A stretch of 45,792 nt of DNA from Myxococcota bacterium (GCA_023150835.1 JAKLKB010000040.1:1-45792), one strand, 5' to 3'; positions 1 to 9,406 are shown, numbered from the stretch's first letter. Notes: a model not told the origin generated them from the sequence alone. Numbers and translations: made by a program.

Positions 1-140
1 CTCCCCCGTGAACAGGGGAGGGAGCGAAAGTCGGAAGCATCGGGGATTTTGTTTTTTCATGACGCACGCTGTATGCACGAAATGCAGACGCTGCCCGTTC
101 CAACTTCCCCCCGTTCACGGGGGGATTGAGGGGGGGAGAA
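1..140. repeat. REP-like pair of G/C-rich hairpins in inverted orientation
   Basis: Two related hairpins lie about 105 bp apart. At 1-20 the arms are CTCCCC and GGGGAG around CGTGAACA. At 107-124 the arms CCCCCCGT and ACGGGGGG are perfect around a 2-nt loop, followed by a G-rich tail to about 138. The loop cores (GTGAAC and GTTCAC) are reverse complements, so the copies face opposite ways, as in paired REP elements. The left copy touches the window edge and may continue outside. No transposase is visible here. Confidence 0.6.
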
Positions 141-470
141 AAAAAAAGGCGATCAAGACCGACTCTACGAGGTTTCCACCTTAACAAGGCGCGTATGGGG
201 CAAAGCCCCACAAAACCTAACGCACAAGCCCGCCTATCGCTCCAAAACAAGCCGCAGTGGCATCTTTTCGTCTTGTGAACGCTTGCGCCGAGGTGCAATG
301 GAGCGTTATCGCGCTTGACTTTTCACGATGATCGCGTTAGCCTCCCCATTGCCTTTGAGGCCGAGAAAATACTTACACTCGAATACATTTTTTCTTACCC
401 ATTGGTCTAGACAAAGACCGACAAAGAGACCTTGCTCCAGAAGACACCCCCAACCTCCAGTGAGGGAGAG
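141..470 (+). other. Leader region of the nqr operon, no gene recognised
   Basis: This stretch upstream of nqrA has no convincing coding frame. A short hairpin, TGGGG...CCCCA, lies near 196-211 inside sequence resembling the start of the interspersed element described at 15044. Possible promoter parts are TTGACT at 315-320 and TTGAGG at 355-360, followed by A/T-rich sequence, but neither has a good -10 partner at normal spacing, so I do not call a promoter. The nqrA ribosome-binding site (GAGGGAGAG, about 462-470) ends the region. Confidence 0.35.
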
Positions 471-1859
471 ATGGCACACCACCAGATCACAAAAGGATTG
501 GATCTACCGATCAAAGGGCGGCCCAAGCAAGAGATCGGCGCGGGCGGTACTGTCGAACACGTCGCGATCGTTGGCCATGACTACCCATTCATGAAGCCAC
601 GAATGTATGTGAACGAAGGAGATACCGTCGAGCGCGGACAATTGTTGTTTGAGGATCGCAAAGGAAAAGGGATCCGTTTTACAGCCCCCGCCGCAGGGAC
701 CGTAAAGAGCATCCATCGCGGCGAGAAACGCGCCTTTTTGTCGATCGTGATCGCGCTTGGCGAGAGCGAAAAAGACAAGAAAAAAGAAGCCAAACAAGTG
801 ACGTTTGCAGCGTACAAAAAGCAAAAAGTCGAAGCGTACGATGCGGAACAGGTGCGAGCTTTGTTGTCCGAATCGGGCCTATGGACGGCCTTGCGCGCAC
901 GTCCATTTGATCGCGTCCCCTCGATCGACGAGCATTGCGGGGCGATCTTTGTGACGGCCATCGACACCAACCCCCTTGCGCCCGCTGTGGACGTTGTACT
1001 CAAGGGCAAAGAAGAAGACTTCCAAGCCGGGTTAAAAACAGTAGCCAAACTGACCGAAGGGACGGCATTTTTGTGCGCTGGCGCGGGATGGAAGCTTGAG
1101 GTCAAAGATATCAAAAACCTCAAGACAGAGATATTTGAAGGCCCCCACCCTGCGGGCCTTGTGGGGACGCACATCCACACGCTGTATCCCGTCAGCCGCA
1201 AAAAGATCGCTTGGCATCTCGGTTATCAGGATGTGATCGCGATCGGTCAATTGTTCCGAACAGGTAAACTCAACGTCGATCGCGTGATCTCGATCGCAGG
1301 GCCGGGCGCAAAAGCCCCAAGCCTCGTCAAGACCCGACTTGGTGCTTCTGTGGCAGAGCTGACCAAAGGCGCGCTGATCGAAGGCAAAGAGATCCGCACG
1401 ATCTCGGGTACCGTGTTGTACGGCCAAAAAGCCAACGATGCGATCACAGGCTATCTGGGGCGCTATCACCGACAGATCTCCTGTTTGCCCGAAGACCGCG
1501 AGCGTGTGTTGCTTGGTTGGCTGCGCCCCGGAGGAGACAAGTTCTCGACCGTTCGGGCTTATTTGGCCAAATGGATTCCTGCTCTTGAACCCAAAGAGTA
1601 CGACTTTACAACCACAACCAACGGCTCGCATCGTGCGATGGTTCCGATCGGGATGTACGAGCGCGTGATGCCGCTCGATATCTTGCCCACCTTTTTGCTG
1701 CGCTCGTTGGTGATGAATGACGTCGAACGCGCCGAGCAATTGGGGTGTCTTGAGTTAAGCGAAGAAGATCTCGCGCTTTGTTCTTTCGTTAGCCCCGGGA
1801 AAGAAGAGTATGGCAAAGCCCTACGAAAAGTTCTTACTGAGATTTGGCAGGAAGGCTGA
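471..1859 (+). CDS. nqrA: Na+-translocating NADH:quinone oxidoreductase subunit A
   Basis: NqrA is the cytoplasmic-side subunit of the Na+-NQR respiratory complex and carries no known redox cofactor of its own; it has been linked to the quinone-reacting part of the complex. The 462-residue product has the usual family length and begins with the typical N-terminus ITKGLDLPIKG. The ATG at 471 is chosen because GAGGGAGAG directly precedes it and homologues begin at this motif; a TTG 13 codons upstream also keeps the frame open. It is the first gene of a seven-member same-strand cluster and ends 2 nt before nqrB. Identification rests on the characteristic N-terminus, the length and the full nqrA-F order behind it. 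Confidence 0.95.
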   Translation: MAHHQITKGLDLPIKGRPKQEIGAGGTVEHVAIVGHDYPFMKPRMYVNEGDTVERGQLLFEDRKGKGIRFTAPAAGTVKSIHRGEKRAFLSIVIALGESEKDKKKEAKQVTFAAYKKQKVEAYDAEQVRALLSESGLWTALRARPFDRVPSIDEHCGAIFVTAIDTNPLAPAVDVVLKGKEEDFQAGLKTVAKLTEGTAFLCAGAGWKLEVKDIKNLKTEIFEGPHPAGLVGTHIHTLYPVSRKKIAWHLGYQDVIAIGQLFRTGKLNVDRVISIAGPGAKAPSLVKTRLGASVAELTKGALIEGKEIRTISGTVLYGQKANDAITGYLGRYHRQISCLPEDRERVLLGWLRPGGDKFSTVRAYLAKWIPALEPKEYDFTTTTNGSHRAMVPIGMYERVMPLDILPTFLLRSLVMNDVERAEQLGCLELSEEDLALCSFVSPGKEEYGKALRKVLTEIWQEG

Positions 1860-1861
1860 AC

Positions 1862-3121
1862 ATGAAATTTCTACGAAACCTGCTTGATAAACTCGAAAAG
1901 CCCTTTCAAAAAGGGCAACCGCTTGAGAAGCTTTATCCTGTGTACGAGATGCACGACACGATCCTGTACACCCCGGGCCAAGTGACGGAGGGAAGCACCC
2001 ACGTCCGCGATGCGCTCGATCTCAAGCGGATGATGATCACTGTGGTGATCGCCTTGATCCCGTGTATCTGCATGGCCTTTTACAACACAGGCTACCAAGC
2101 GAACCTTGCGATCGCCAGTTATGGAGCCAAGCCGCTCGCGATCTGGCAAACCCAAGTGTATCAACTCCTTGGATTCAAGCCCGGGATGATGAGCTTTTGG
2201 GCGCACGTGGTGTACGGCGGTCTGTTCTTTCTTCCTGTGTTGATCACGACTTTTGCGGTGGGCGGGATCATCGAAGTCAGCAACGCGATCATCCGCAAGC
2301 ATGAAGTCAACGAAGGCTTCCTTGTGACGGGCTTTTTGCTTCCGTTGACGTTGCCTCCCACGATCCCACTCTGGCAAGTTGCCCTTGGGACGGCGTTTGG
2401 TGTATTGATCGGCAAAGAGATCTTCGGTGGTACAGGGAAAAACATCCTCAACCCTGCGTTGACAGGTCGGGCATTTTTGTTTTTTGCGTATCCAGCGCAG
2501 ATATCGGGCGATAAACCTTGGATCGCGGCAGACTTTGTGGCATCCAAGTTTACGTCCACGTTGCCCGATGCGGTGAGTGGGGCGACATGGCTAGGGAAAG
2601 CAGCGACCAACAAGGCCGCGCTTGCGAGTCACGGCTTCGGAAGCCCCGCGTGGTGGGATGCCTTTTTGGGCTTTGTTCCGGGGTCGATGGGCGAAACCTC
2701 GGTGCTTGCGTGCTTGATCGGTGCTTTTATTTTGATCTATATGCAGATCGGCTCGTGGCGCACGATGGCGGGCGTTGTGCTCGGAACCTTCACGATGACC
2801 GCGTTGTTGAGCGGTGGCTCGTCGGACACCAACCCGATGTTTGCGGTTCCCTTCTACTGGCACGTCGTGCTGGGCGGTTGGGCATTTGGTACAGTCTTTA
2901 TGGCAACAGATCCCGTATCTTCGGCCTTTACAGACATGGGGCGGTGGGTATACGGCTTTCTGATCGGGGTGATGGTGATCCTTGTGCGCGTCGTCAACCC
3001 CGCTTATCCCGAGGGGATGATGCTGGCGATCCTGTTTATGAATATGTTTGCTCCCTTTATTGACCACTTTGTGGTGCAAGCCAATATCAAACGGAGGTTG
3101 GAGCGCAATGCAGCCGTCTAA
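1862..3121 (+). CDS. nqrB: Na+-NQR subunit B (FMN-binding membrane subunit)
   Basis: NqrB is a polytopic inner-membrane subunit with a covalently bound FMN and is part of the Na+ path of the pump. The product is 419 residues with many membrane segments. The flavinylation motif SGAT is present, with the predicted FMN-accepting threonine at residue 242; ApbE, encoded downstream, would attach the flavin. The start at 1862 follows AGGAAGG at good spacing and matches family N-termini (MKFLRNLLDK). The TTG six codons upstream would overlap nqrA and is less likely. The gene overlaps nqrC by 14 nt, which suggests translational coupling. Confidence 0.96.
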   Translation: MKFLRNLLDKLEKPFQKGQPLEKLYPVYEMHDTILYTPGQVTEGSTHVRDALDLKRMMITVVIALIPCICMAFYNTGYQANLAIASYGAKPLAIWQTQVYQLLGFKPGMMSFWAHVVYGGLFFLPVLITTFAVGGIIEVSNAIIRKHEVNEGFLVTGFLLPLTLPPTIPLWQVALGTAFGVLIGKEIFGGTGKNILNPALTGRAFLFFAYPAQISGDKPWIAADFVASKFTSTLPDAVSGATWLGKAATNKAALASHGFGSPAWWDAFLGFVPGSMGETSVLACLIGAFILIYMQIGSWRTMAGVVLGTFTMTALLSGGSSDTNPMFAVPFYWHVVLGGWAFGTVFMATDPVSSAFTDMGRWVYGFLIGVMVILVRVVNPAYPEGMMLAILFMNMFAPFIDHFVVQANIKRRLERNAAV

Positions 3122-4253
3122 CAGCGTTAGTTACATCCTCGGCTTTTGTGCAGCGGTCTGCTTGGCCTGTTCTGTTGTTGTGGCAACGTCAGCAGTAGGG
3201 TTGAAAGCGCGCCAAGAAGCCAACAAAGAGCTTGACCGTCAGAAAAAAGTGCTTGCAGTGGCAGGTTTGATCAAAGAAGGACAAGCATTGCGTCCCGAAC
3301 AAGTGCGCGAGCTATTCCAAAAGCGCATCAAGTCTGTGATCGTCAGCCTTCAAAGCGGCAAGATCGACGAAGCAGCCACCAAAGAAGCCGCAAAGTTCGA
3401 TCAACAAAAAGCCAAGGCCGAACCCAAGACCAGCCGCAAATCGCCGAAAAATATGGCGGGCGTGGATCGCCTTCCACTCCAAGGCTTGGTCTTCCTCGTC
3501 TCCAAAACAGACATGGACGCCAAAGGCAACGGCTTTTCACTCAACCAATACATTTTTCCGATCGAAGGCAAAGGTCTTTGGTCCACGCTGTTTGGATTTA
3601 TCGCCCTTGCATCAGACTTTAACGAGATCACGGGACTCACCTTTTACCAACACGGCGAAACACCCGGACTTGGCGGCGAAGTCGACAACTCGGGATGGAA
3701 GGCAAAATGGCAAGGTCGCCTCGCCTTCGGTCAAAAAGGCAGCAGCCCCTCGACTTGGAAAGCCCCCAAGATCGAAGTAATCAAGGGCCTCGCAGGCAAC
3801 GCCAAAGAAGATCCTTACCGTGTCGACGGCCTTTCTGGCGCAACCATCACCAGCAAGGGCGTTTCCAACCTCGTGCGCTTCTGGCTCGGTGAACATGGTT
3901 TTGGAAAGTTCATCCAAAACAACCTCACCCAATCCCCTGTCCACCCCGCGCCGATTCGCCCGATGCCTGCGCCGATCCGTCCGATGCCTGCGCCGATCCG
4001 TCCGATGCCTGCGCCGATCCGTCCGATGCCTGCGCCGATCCGTCCGATGCCTGCGCCCATTCAGCCTGCGCCGATCCGTCCGACGCCTGCGCCGATTCGT
4101 CCGACGCCTGCGCCGATTCGCCCGATGCCGCTCCGTCCGACGCCTGCGCCTGCATCACGACCTGTTGCGGCTCCCAAACCTCGTGCCGCAACGTCCCTTC
4201 CTGCGGCGACTTCGCGACCTGTTCCCTCCACCCAACCGAGAGGAGTTCGCTGA
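3108..4253 (+). CDS. nqrC: Na+-NQR subunit C with Pro-rich C-terminal extension
   Basis: NqrC carries the second covalent FMN of Na+-NQR on a periplasmic domain anchored by one N-terminal helix. A hydrophobic segment at about residues 9-28 and the motif LSGATITS are visible, with the predicted FMN-linked threonine at residue 246. Family members are usually about 260 residues; this one is 381. The extra part, from about residue 281, is a tandem [14 protein letters not shown] repeat followed by an Ala/Pro/Arg-rich end. Because the FMN domain is periplasmic, the tail should be periplasmic too and may reach the cell wall or partners; that is inference. The ATG at 3108 lies inside the end of nqrB, and the stop overlaps the nqrD start (TGATG). 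Confidence 0.94.
   Translation: MQPSNSVSYILGFCAAVCLACSVVVATSAVGLKARQEANKELDRQKKVLAVAGLIKEGQALRPEQVRELFQKRIKSVIVSLQSGKIDEAATKEAAKFDQQKAKAEPKTSRKSPKNMAGVDRLPLQGLVFLVSKTDMDAKGNGFSLNQYIFPIEGKGLWSTLFGFIALASDFNEITGLTFYQHGETPGLGGEVDNSGWKAKWQGRLAFGQKGSSPSTWKAPKIEVIKGLAGNAKEDPYRVDGLSGATITSKGVSNLVRFWLGEHGFGKFIQNNLTQSPVHPAPIRPMPAPIRPMPAPIRPMPAPIRPMPAPIRPMPAPIQPAPIRPTPAPIRPTPAPIRPMPLRPTPAPASRPVAAPKPRAATSLPAATSRPVPSTQPRGVR
3948..4130 (+). repeat. 21-bp in-frame tandem repeat in nqrC (APIRPMP units)
   Basis: About eight copies of a 21-bp unit, consensus GCGCCGATCCGTCCGATGCC plus T, encode APIRPMP. The first five units (3948-4052) are nearly identical. A 15-bp interruption at 4053-4067 encodes APIQP. Three more units follow, two of them with ACG in place of ATG, giving APIRPTP. 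The near identity of the first block points to recent expansion by slippage or unequal recombination. Confidence 0.9.
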
Positions 4254-4873
4254 TGAGTAAAGACAGCAAAGTTTTGCTCGATCCTCTTTTTGACAACAAC
4301 CCGATCGCCATCCAAGTCCTTGGGATCTGCTCGGCTTTGGCGGTGACGACAAAACTCGAAACAGCGGTCGTCATGGCGATCGCCGTGACGTTGGTGACAG
4401 CGTTCTCCAACCTCGCGATCAGCGTTTTACGCAACTATATCCCCCCGAGTATCCGCATCATCGTGCAGTTGACGGTGATCGCGTCCTTGGTGATCGTGAC
4501 AGACCAGATCCTCAAAGCCTTTGTGTTTGAGATCAGCAAACAACTCTCGGTCTTTGTCGGCTTGATCATCACCAACTGCATCGTGATGGGCCGCGCCGAA
4601 GCCTTTGCGATGCAAAACGGTCCACGCGCTTCTTTTATTGACGGCATTGGAAACGGCCTTGGCTACGGCATCGTGTTGTTGGTGGTGGGCTTTTTTCGCG
4701 AATTGTTCGGAACAGGGAAGCTGTTTGGGATGGTGGTGTTTCCACTCGCAAGCGAAGGCGGTTGGTACGTTCCGAATGGATTGATGGTACTTTCGCCCGC
4801 AGCCTTTTTCTTGATCGGTGGATTTATTTGGCTGCTGCGCACATGGAAACCCGAACTGGCTGAGAAGGAATGA
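4253..4873 (+). CDS. nqrD: Na+-NQR subunit D (membrane subunit)
   Basis: NqrD is an integral membrane subunit of Na+-NQR and pairs with NqrE; together they hold an intramembrane iron-sulfur centre through conserved cysteines. The 206-residue product has about six hydrophobic segments. The two family cysteines are at residues 26 (LGICSAL) and 109 (IITNCIVMG). AGAGGAG lies about 8 nt before the start, and the ATG shares one base with the nqrC stop codon. Length and motifs are normal for the family. Confidence 0.96.
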   Translation: MSKDSKVLLDPLFDNNPIAIQVLGICSALAVTTKLETAVVMAIAVTLVTAFSNLAISVLRNYIPPSIRIIVQLTVIASLVIVTDQILKAFVFEISKQLSVFVGLIITNCIVMGRAEAFAMQNGPRASFIDGIGNGLGYGIVLLVVGFFRELFGTGKLFGMVVFPLASEGGWYVPNGLMVLSPAAFFLIGGFIWLLRTWKPELAEKE

Positions 4874-4877
4874 ACCG

Positions 4878-5492
4878 ATGGAAGCTTATTTGAGCCTTGC
4901 GGTCAAATCGATCTTTATCGAAAATATGGCGCTTGCCTTCTTTTTGGGGATGTGTTCGTTCCTTGCGGTGTCCAAAAAAGTCGAAACCTCGATCGGTTTG
5001 GGCGCTGCGGTGATCTTTGTGCTGGCGATCTGCACCCCATTGACCAACCTTGTGTACGTGTACCTGCTGAAAGAAGGGGCCTTGGCGTGGCTTTCCCCGG
5101 GGTTGGCGAAAACAGACCTTTCGTTTTTGGCATTTCTGACCTTCATCGGGATCATCGCAGCCGCTGTTCAAGTCGTCGAGATGGCGATCGAAAAGTACGC
5201 TCCCTCGTTGTATTCGGCGTTGGGCGTGTTTTTGCCCTTGATCGCAGTGAACTGCGCCATCTTGGGTGCAGCACTGTTTATGGTGGAGCGCGATTACAAC
5301 TTTGCCGAAAGCACGATCTACGGGATCGGTTCGGGGATCGGTTGGGCGTTGGCGATCGTGGCGCTTGCGGCGATCCGCGAAAAGATGCGCTACAGCGACG
5401 TTCCACGCGGTCTGCGGGGCCTTGGGATCACCTTTATGATCACAGGGTTGATGGCGATCGGCTTTATGGCTTTCGCTGGTATCCAGCTCTAA
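4878..5492 (+). CDS. nqrE: Na+-NQR subunit E (membrane subunit)
   Basis: NqrE is the membrane partner of NqrD, with inverted topology and a shared Fe-S centre. The product is 204 residues. The conserved cysteines are at residues 26 ([18 protein letters not shown]) and 126 ([13 protein letters not shown]). The ATG at 4878 is chosen because it gives the standard N-terminus [13 protein letters not shown] and follows GAGAAGGA; an upstream frame opening at 4818 lies inside nqrD. After this gene the operon is interrupted by a 165-bp gap that contains a copy of an interspersed repeat. Confidence 0.96.
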   Translation: MEAYLSLAVKSIFIENMALAFFLGMCSFLAVSKKVETSIGLGAAVIFVLAICTPLTNLVYVYLLKEGALAWLSPGLAKTDLSFLAFLTFIGIIAAAVQVVEMAIEKYAPSLYSALGVFLPLIAVNCAILGAALFMVERDYNFAESTIYGIGSGIGWALAIVALAAIREKMRYSDVPRGLRGLGITFMITGLMAIGFMAFAGIQL

Positions 5493-5503
5493 GAGGAGAG
5501 CGC

Positions 5504-5560
5504 GGTTGACAAAAAAACCCCGTGTTCGCGCTGTTTCAAGCGGCAGAGTGATTGGTTTGA
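5504..5560 (-). repeat. Interspersed element, truncated copy D, inside the nqr operon
   Basis: On the minus strand this 57-bp stretch matches the distal part of the elements at 15044-15173 and 22252-22380: a C-rich AAACCAA...CGCTTGA...GCGAACACGGGGTTTTTTTG series. The proximal hairpin half is missing. It sits in the 165-bp gap between nqrE and nqrF, the only large gap between the core nqr genes. Confidence 0.6.
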
Positions 5561-5657
5561 TTGAGATAAAGTTTCGATCATCCGCTCGCAGCGTCCGCCA
5601 CCTTGAACGGGTGGGCGTTGCAAGAAGTACAGAAAAAACGAAGGGAGTGTTCTAGCC

Positions 5658-6941
5658 ATGCAAACGGCTCTCCTTGGCGTGGCGGCCTTTTTGATTGTGA
5701 TCTTTGCGCTCGTTGCGATCCTCTTGATCGCACGATCCAAGCTCGTGAATTCCGCCGACGTCAAAATCATCGTCAACGACGATGAGAAAAATCCGCTCGT
5801 TGTTCCCGCAGGTTCAACGTTGTTGAACACACTCGCGACCCAAAAGATTTTTATCCCCTCGGCTTGTGGGGGGGGTGGAACTTGTGGAGTCTGCAAAGTC
5901 CATGTCCACGATGGGGGCGGGGCGATGCTGCCCACCGAGCGTCCCCACATCTCACGCGGCGAAGAACGCGAAGGTTGCCGCCTTTCTTGTCAGGTCAAAG
6001 TCAAAAACGATATGCGGATCGAAGTCGAACCTGAGATCTTTAGCGTTCGCAAGTGGGTCTGCAAAGTCCGCTCAAACAACAACGTCGCGACCTTTATCAA
6101 AGAGCTTGTGCTTGAGCTTCCCGAGGGCGAGACGGTTCCGTTTCGTGCAGGTGGTTATATCCAGATCGAATGTCCTCCCCACGTCGCCAAATACAAAGAT
6201 TATGTGATCGAAGAAAAATATCGCGGAGACTGGGATAAGTTCAATATGTGGGGCTTGGTCTCCGACGTCAAAGAACCCGTCACACGGGCTTATTCGATGG
6301 CAAACTATCCCGAAGAAAAAGGGATCGTGATGCTCAACGTGCGCATCGCAAGCCCCCCATGGGATCGCAATGCCAACGGTTGGATGAAGGTTCCCCCCGG
6401 GATCATGTCTTCTTACATCTTCGGCCTCAAACCCGGTGATCCCGTCACCATATCGGGTCCCTTTGGTGAATTCTTTGCCAAAGAAACAGACCACGAGATG
6501 GTGTTTATTGGGGGTGGTGCGGGGATGGCTCCGATGCGCTCGCACATCTTCGATCAATTCAAGCGGATCAAAACCAAGCGCAAAGTGACCTTTTGGTATG
6601 GGGCGCGCAGTTTCCGTGAAGCCTTCTACATCAAGGACTTTGAAGAGATCCAAAGAAACAATCCCAACTTTGAGTGGCACCTTGCGCTCTCCGAACCCTT
6701 GCCCGAAGACAAGTGGGATGATCCAACGTCGCCCAACCGTCAGTACCTCGGTGCAAAACACGGATACAAAGGCTTTATCCATCAAGTCTTGTTGGATAAC
6801 TACCTCAAAAAACATGGCTCTCCCGAAGACTGCGAGTACTACCTCTGTGGGCCGCCTGTGATGAACCAATCCGTAATCAAGATGCTCAGCGATCTTGGCG
6901 TTGAGGACGAAAACATCGCACTCGACGACTTTGGTGGATGA
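5658..6941 (+). CDS. nqrF: Na+-NQR subunit F (NADH dehydrogenase, FAD and 2Fe-2S)
   Basis: NqrF is the electron-entry subunit: it oxidises NADH through FAD and passes electrons to a 2Fe-2S cluster. The 427-residue product has an N-terminal membrane anchor (about residues 3-25). A ferredoxin domain follows, with probable cluster ligands C70, C76, C79 and C111. The FAD-binding motif RAYSMANYP, the NADH-binding [12 protein letters not shown] and the C-terminal YYLCGPPVM and ALDDFGG motifs are all present. GGGAG lies about 11 nt before the ATG. The gene follows a repeat-containing gap, so it could have its own transcription start, although none is evident. Its stop codon is 1 nt before apbE. Confidence 0.97.
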   Translation: MQTALLGVAAFLIVIFALVAILLIARSKLVNSADVKIIVNDDEKNPLVVPAGSTLLNTLATQKIFIPSACGGGGTCGVCKVHVHDGGGAMLPTERPHISRGEEREGCRLSCQVKVKNDMRIEVEPEIFSVRKWVCKVRSNNNVATFIKELVLELPEGETVPFRAGGYIQIECPPHVAKYKDYVIEEKYRGDWDKFNMWGLVSDVKEPVTRAYSMANYPEEKGIVMLNVRIASPPWDRNANGWMKVPPGIMSSYIFGLKPGDPVTISGPFGEFFAKETDHEMVFIGGGAGMAPMRSHIFDQFKRIKTKRKVTFWYGARSFREAFYIKDFEEIQRNNPNFEWHLALSEPLPEDKWDDPTSPNRQYLGAKHGYKGFIHQVLLDNYLKKHGSPEDCEYYLCGPPVMNQSVIKMLSDLGVEDENIALDDFGG

Positions 6942-6942
6942 G

Positions 6943-8043
6943 ATGTCTGCTGTTCCCCCCTCCCAATCGACCCTTTCCGACCCCCACTCTCCCGGCCTTC
7001 GGCGTTTGATCGTCCCCTCCGTCTTTGTGTTGTTGTGCTTTGGGCTGCTGTTTTACCGCCGCCCAAGCCCCGCTCCCCAACACGTCTATTGGGATCTCAA
7101 AGGCGCGATCTTTGGGACGACTTACCTTGTGAAGTTGCGAGCGCCCGCCAAAGGCCCCTCACAACAAGCCTTACACCAACGGCTGCACAAGGCGCTTGAG
7201 GCGGTAGATTGGGCCATGTCCACCTACAAAAAACAATCCGAACTAAGCCGCTTCAATGCGTCCACGTCGACCGATGCGATCAAGGTTTCCGAAGCGCTGT
7301 TTAAGGTTGTGGCTGCGGCCCAAAAGGTGTCGCGTCTCTCCCAAGGAGCCTTCGATATCACGGTGGGTCCTGTAGTGAACATCTGGGGCTTTGGCCCGCA
7401 CAAAACGATCAAGCCACCCGAAGCTGCGGTCATCTCGGCAGCGCGGGCGCGTGTCGGTTATCAAAAGCTAGTGATCGATGCCAAAGCACGCACATTGCGC
7501 AAGTCGATCCCTTCGTTGTATCTGGATCTTTCAGCGATCGCCAAAGGCTACGCAGTCGATGTCCTTGCGGAAAACCTCGAAAGCATCGGCATCTTGGATT
7601 ACATGGCAGAGATCGGCGGAGAAGTTCGCACACGCGGCATCAACGCCCAAGGAAAAGTGTGGCGTATCGGTGTAGAACGCCCGACGGACGGCATGGATCA
7701 ACAAGTCCAATCGGTGGTTCCCTTGCGTGACGCAGCGATGGCGACCTCAGGCAATTACCGCAACTACATCATGGTCGATGGGCGGCGGGTATCGCATCTG
7801 ATCGATGCGCGTACAGCATCCCCTGTCAGCCACAACCTTGCTTCGGTTTCGGTGATCTACGCCGACTGCATGATGGCGGACGCTCTTGCGACCGCACTTT
7901 ATGTCTTGGGTCCCGAAGAAGGACTCAAGCTCGCAAAAGCCCATCAATGGGCTGTCTTGTATCTCGTCCCCAAAGGCAAAGGCTTTGCGCGTCTGGCGTC
8001 TCCTGCGTTTGAAACGTTGCTACAACAAACGCAACAACCCTAG
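6943..8043 (+). CDS. apbE: FAD:protein FMN transferase (ApbE), Na+-NQR flavinylation
   Basis: ApbE uses FAD to attach FMN covalently to threonine in SGAT-type motifs. The natural substrates here are NqrB T242 and NqrC T246, encoded in the same operon. The 366-residue product has an N-terminal hydrophobic segment (about residues 18-36), consistent with export and anchoring on the periplasmic side. Family motifs visible are DLSAIAKGYAVD, EIGGEVRTRG, ATSGNYRNY, HLIDARTASPV and ADALATALYVLG. I do not see a convincing lipobox, so it is probably anchored by an uncleaved signal. The start at 6943 is 1 nt after the nqrF stop; an in-frame upstream opening overlaps nqrF and is rejected. Confidence 0.93.
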   Translation: MSAVPPSQSTLSDPHSPGLRRLIVPSVFVLLCFGLLFYRRPSPAPQHVYWDLKGAIFGTTYLVKLRAPAKGPSQQALHQRLHKALEAVDWAMSTYKKQSELSRFNASTSTDAIKVSEALFKVVAAAQKVSRLSQGAFDITVGPVVNIWGFGPHKTIKPPEAAVISAARARVGYQKLVIDAKARTLRKSIPSLYLDLSAIAKGYAVDVLAENLESIGILDYMAEIGGEVRTRGINAQGKVWRIGVERPTDGMDQQVQSVVPLRDAAMATSGNYRNYIMVDGRRVSHLIDARTASPVSHNLASVSVIYADCMMADALATALYVLGPEEGLKLAKAHQWAVLYLVPKGKGFARLASPAFETLLQQTQQP

Positions 8044-8100
8044 CCTTGGCCTTTTCAACGCATACGGCGCGTCAAACGCACCGTCAAAGGAGTGTTGAAT

Positions 8101-8271
8101 ATGCAAACATTTCTCCTGACCTTCGGCTTTTTGATGTCGATCATGGCGATTATGGCCGTAGGCGTGATCTTTTCCAACAAGCCGCTCAAAGGCTCTTGCG
8201 GCGGCACCGGCAAATGCGCATGCGAACTCGCCGGAAAACCCAAAGCCTGCGAAAACCAACCCCCCTCCTGA
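8101..8271 (+). CDS. nqrM: Na+-NQR maturation protein NqrM
   Basis: NqrM (DUF539 family) is a small membrane protein needed for Na+-NQR maturation, thought to supply iron for the NqrD/NqrE centre. This 56-codon gene encodes one N-terminal membrane helix (about residues 3-25) followed by the diagnostic LKGSCGGTG motif and four cysteines at residues 33, 39, 41 and 50. AAAGGAG lies about 8 nt before the ATG. It is 57 bp downstream of apbE on the same strand and closes the operon. It is short and easy to miss in automated calls. Family members are often slightly longer, so the C-terminus is on the short side, but all key cysteines are present. Confidence 0.92.
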   Translation: MQTFLLTFGFLMSIMAIMAVGVIFSNKPLKGSCGGTGKCACELAGKPKACENQPPS

Positions 8272-8379
8272 TGCGATCTCCGAAAAATCTTACCTCAAAT
8301 GAGCGGGAAGGCTCCCACCACAGCCTTTGAAACGTTGCGCAAGCTTCGTCTCTTGGCTTGGTGGAGGGAAGATGTCAAC

Positions 8380-9363
8380 TCAAGAGGCCGATGCTTCGTC
8401 TTCTTCGATGTTTGGCAAAAACACAGCGGTAGTGGTTTTTCCTTCGGCTTGTTGGCGAAATCTTCGGCGGTAGCCCGCAGGAGAGGCGCCCAACATCCGC
8501 TTGAATGCCTTGCTAAAAGCGCCTTCGGATTCATAACCGACACGCAGCGCGATATCGCCGATAGATTCGCCTCTTTCTTTCAAAAGTAGCGTAGCGATGT
8601 GCATCCGCCACTGCGTCAAGTACTGAAACGGAGGCTCGCCGACGCTCTCCGCAAAACGCAAGCAAAAGGCTGAACGCGACATCCCCGCGAGTTGCGCAAG
8701 ACTCTGAAGATTCCAACGCTCCTGCGGCAAGCGATGGATACAGCCCAAAACACGGGCGATCTGCGGATCGCGCAATCCTCCCAACCATCCGCCTTTTCCT
8801 GCCTCCAACGCCCCGACATAAGCCCGCAAGATATCCACCCACAAGATCTCTACCAAACGCCGCAACAACCACTCTCCCCCCACACGCGCCAAAGTAAGCT
8901 CCTCCACCACACGCCCCAACAACACGTGGTGCGCCTCCATCGCCGGATCAGAGGAACTCCGCAACAGCGTCGGAAGTACCGACAACAACGGATGCGCCTC
9001 GCTTCGTGCAAAGACCACTTGACCACACACAAACCGCGTTGTGGCCGTCCCTTTGCAGCGGATCACACCCCACCCTCGGTCGGTTTGTGATTGCACCACA
9101 TCTTCCATCGGCTTTGCCGGTGTATCGGGATGATCGCTAAGGGTGTGCGCATGGCCATGCGGCAGAAAGACCGCATCTCCCGTTTTCAACGCGCAAGGCG
9201 CTTCTCCTTTGATCTGCAACCATGCACTCCCCTCCAAGATCAGGTAAAAAACCCCCTCAGGACGTGGGCGCGCATACACCGACCACGCCCCTTCCACTTC
9301 CGCAACACAAGAGATCGACGTCGCCGCACGCGCCGACTCCAAAACGTCTGTTAAGGCGTCCAT
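8380..9363 (-). CDS. AraC-family transcriptional regulator with N-terminal cupin domain
   Basis: This is a DNA-binding regulator of 327 residues. The N-terminal half looks like a cupin of the type found in many AraC regulators (EGVFYLILEGSAWL, then GDAVFLPHGHAHTL). The C-terminal roughly 100 residues are an AraC double helix-turn-helix: WNLQSLAQLAGMSRSAFCLRF, then ESIGDIALRVGYESEGAFSKAFKR and the closing GASPAGYRRR. The ATG at 9363 follows GAGGAGGG; a TTG one codon upstream is possible. It converges on nqrM, with a 108-bp gap, and has its own upstream promoter candidate. The ligand and targets are unknown. Related regulators often control nearby oxidoreductases, but no adjacent same-strand target is obvious here. 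Confidence 0.88.
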   Translation of the reverse strand: MDALTDVLESARAATSISCVAEVEGAWSVYARPRPEGVFYLILEGSAWLQIKGEAPCALKTGDAVFLPHGHAHTLSDHPDTPAKPMEDVVQSQTDRGWGVIRCKGTATTRFVCGQVVFARSEAHPLLSVLPTLLRSSSDPAMEAHHVLLGRVVEELTLARVGGEWLLRRLVEILWVDILRAYVGALEAGKGGWLGGLRDPQIARVLGCIHRLPQERWNLQSLAQLAGMSRSAFCLRFAESVGEPPFQYLTQWRMHIATLLLKERGESIGDIALRVGYESEGAFSKAFKRMLGASPAGYRRRFRQQAEGKTTTAVFLPNIEEDEASAS

Positions 9364-9406
9364 CAACCCTCCTCATCGAACGCTCGCCTCTGTGCAAAAC
9401 CAACCC

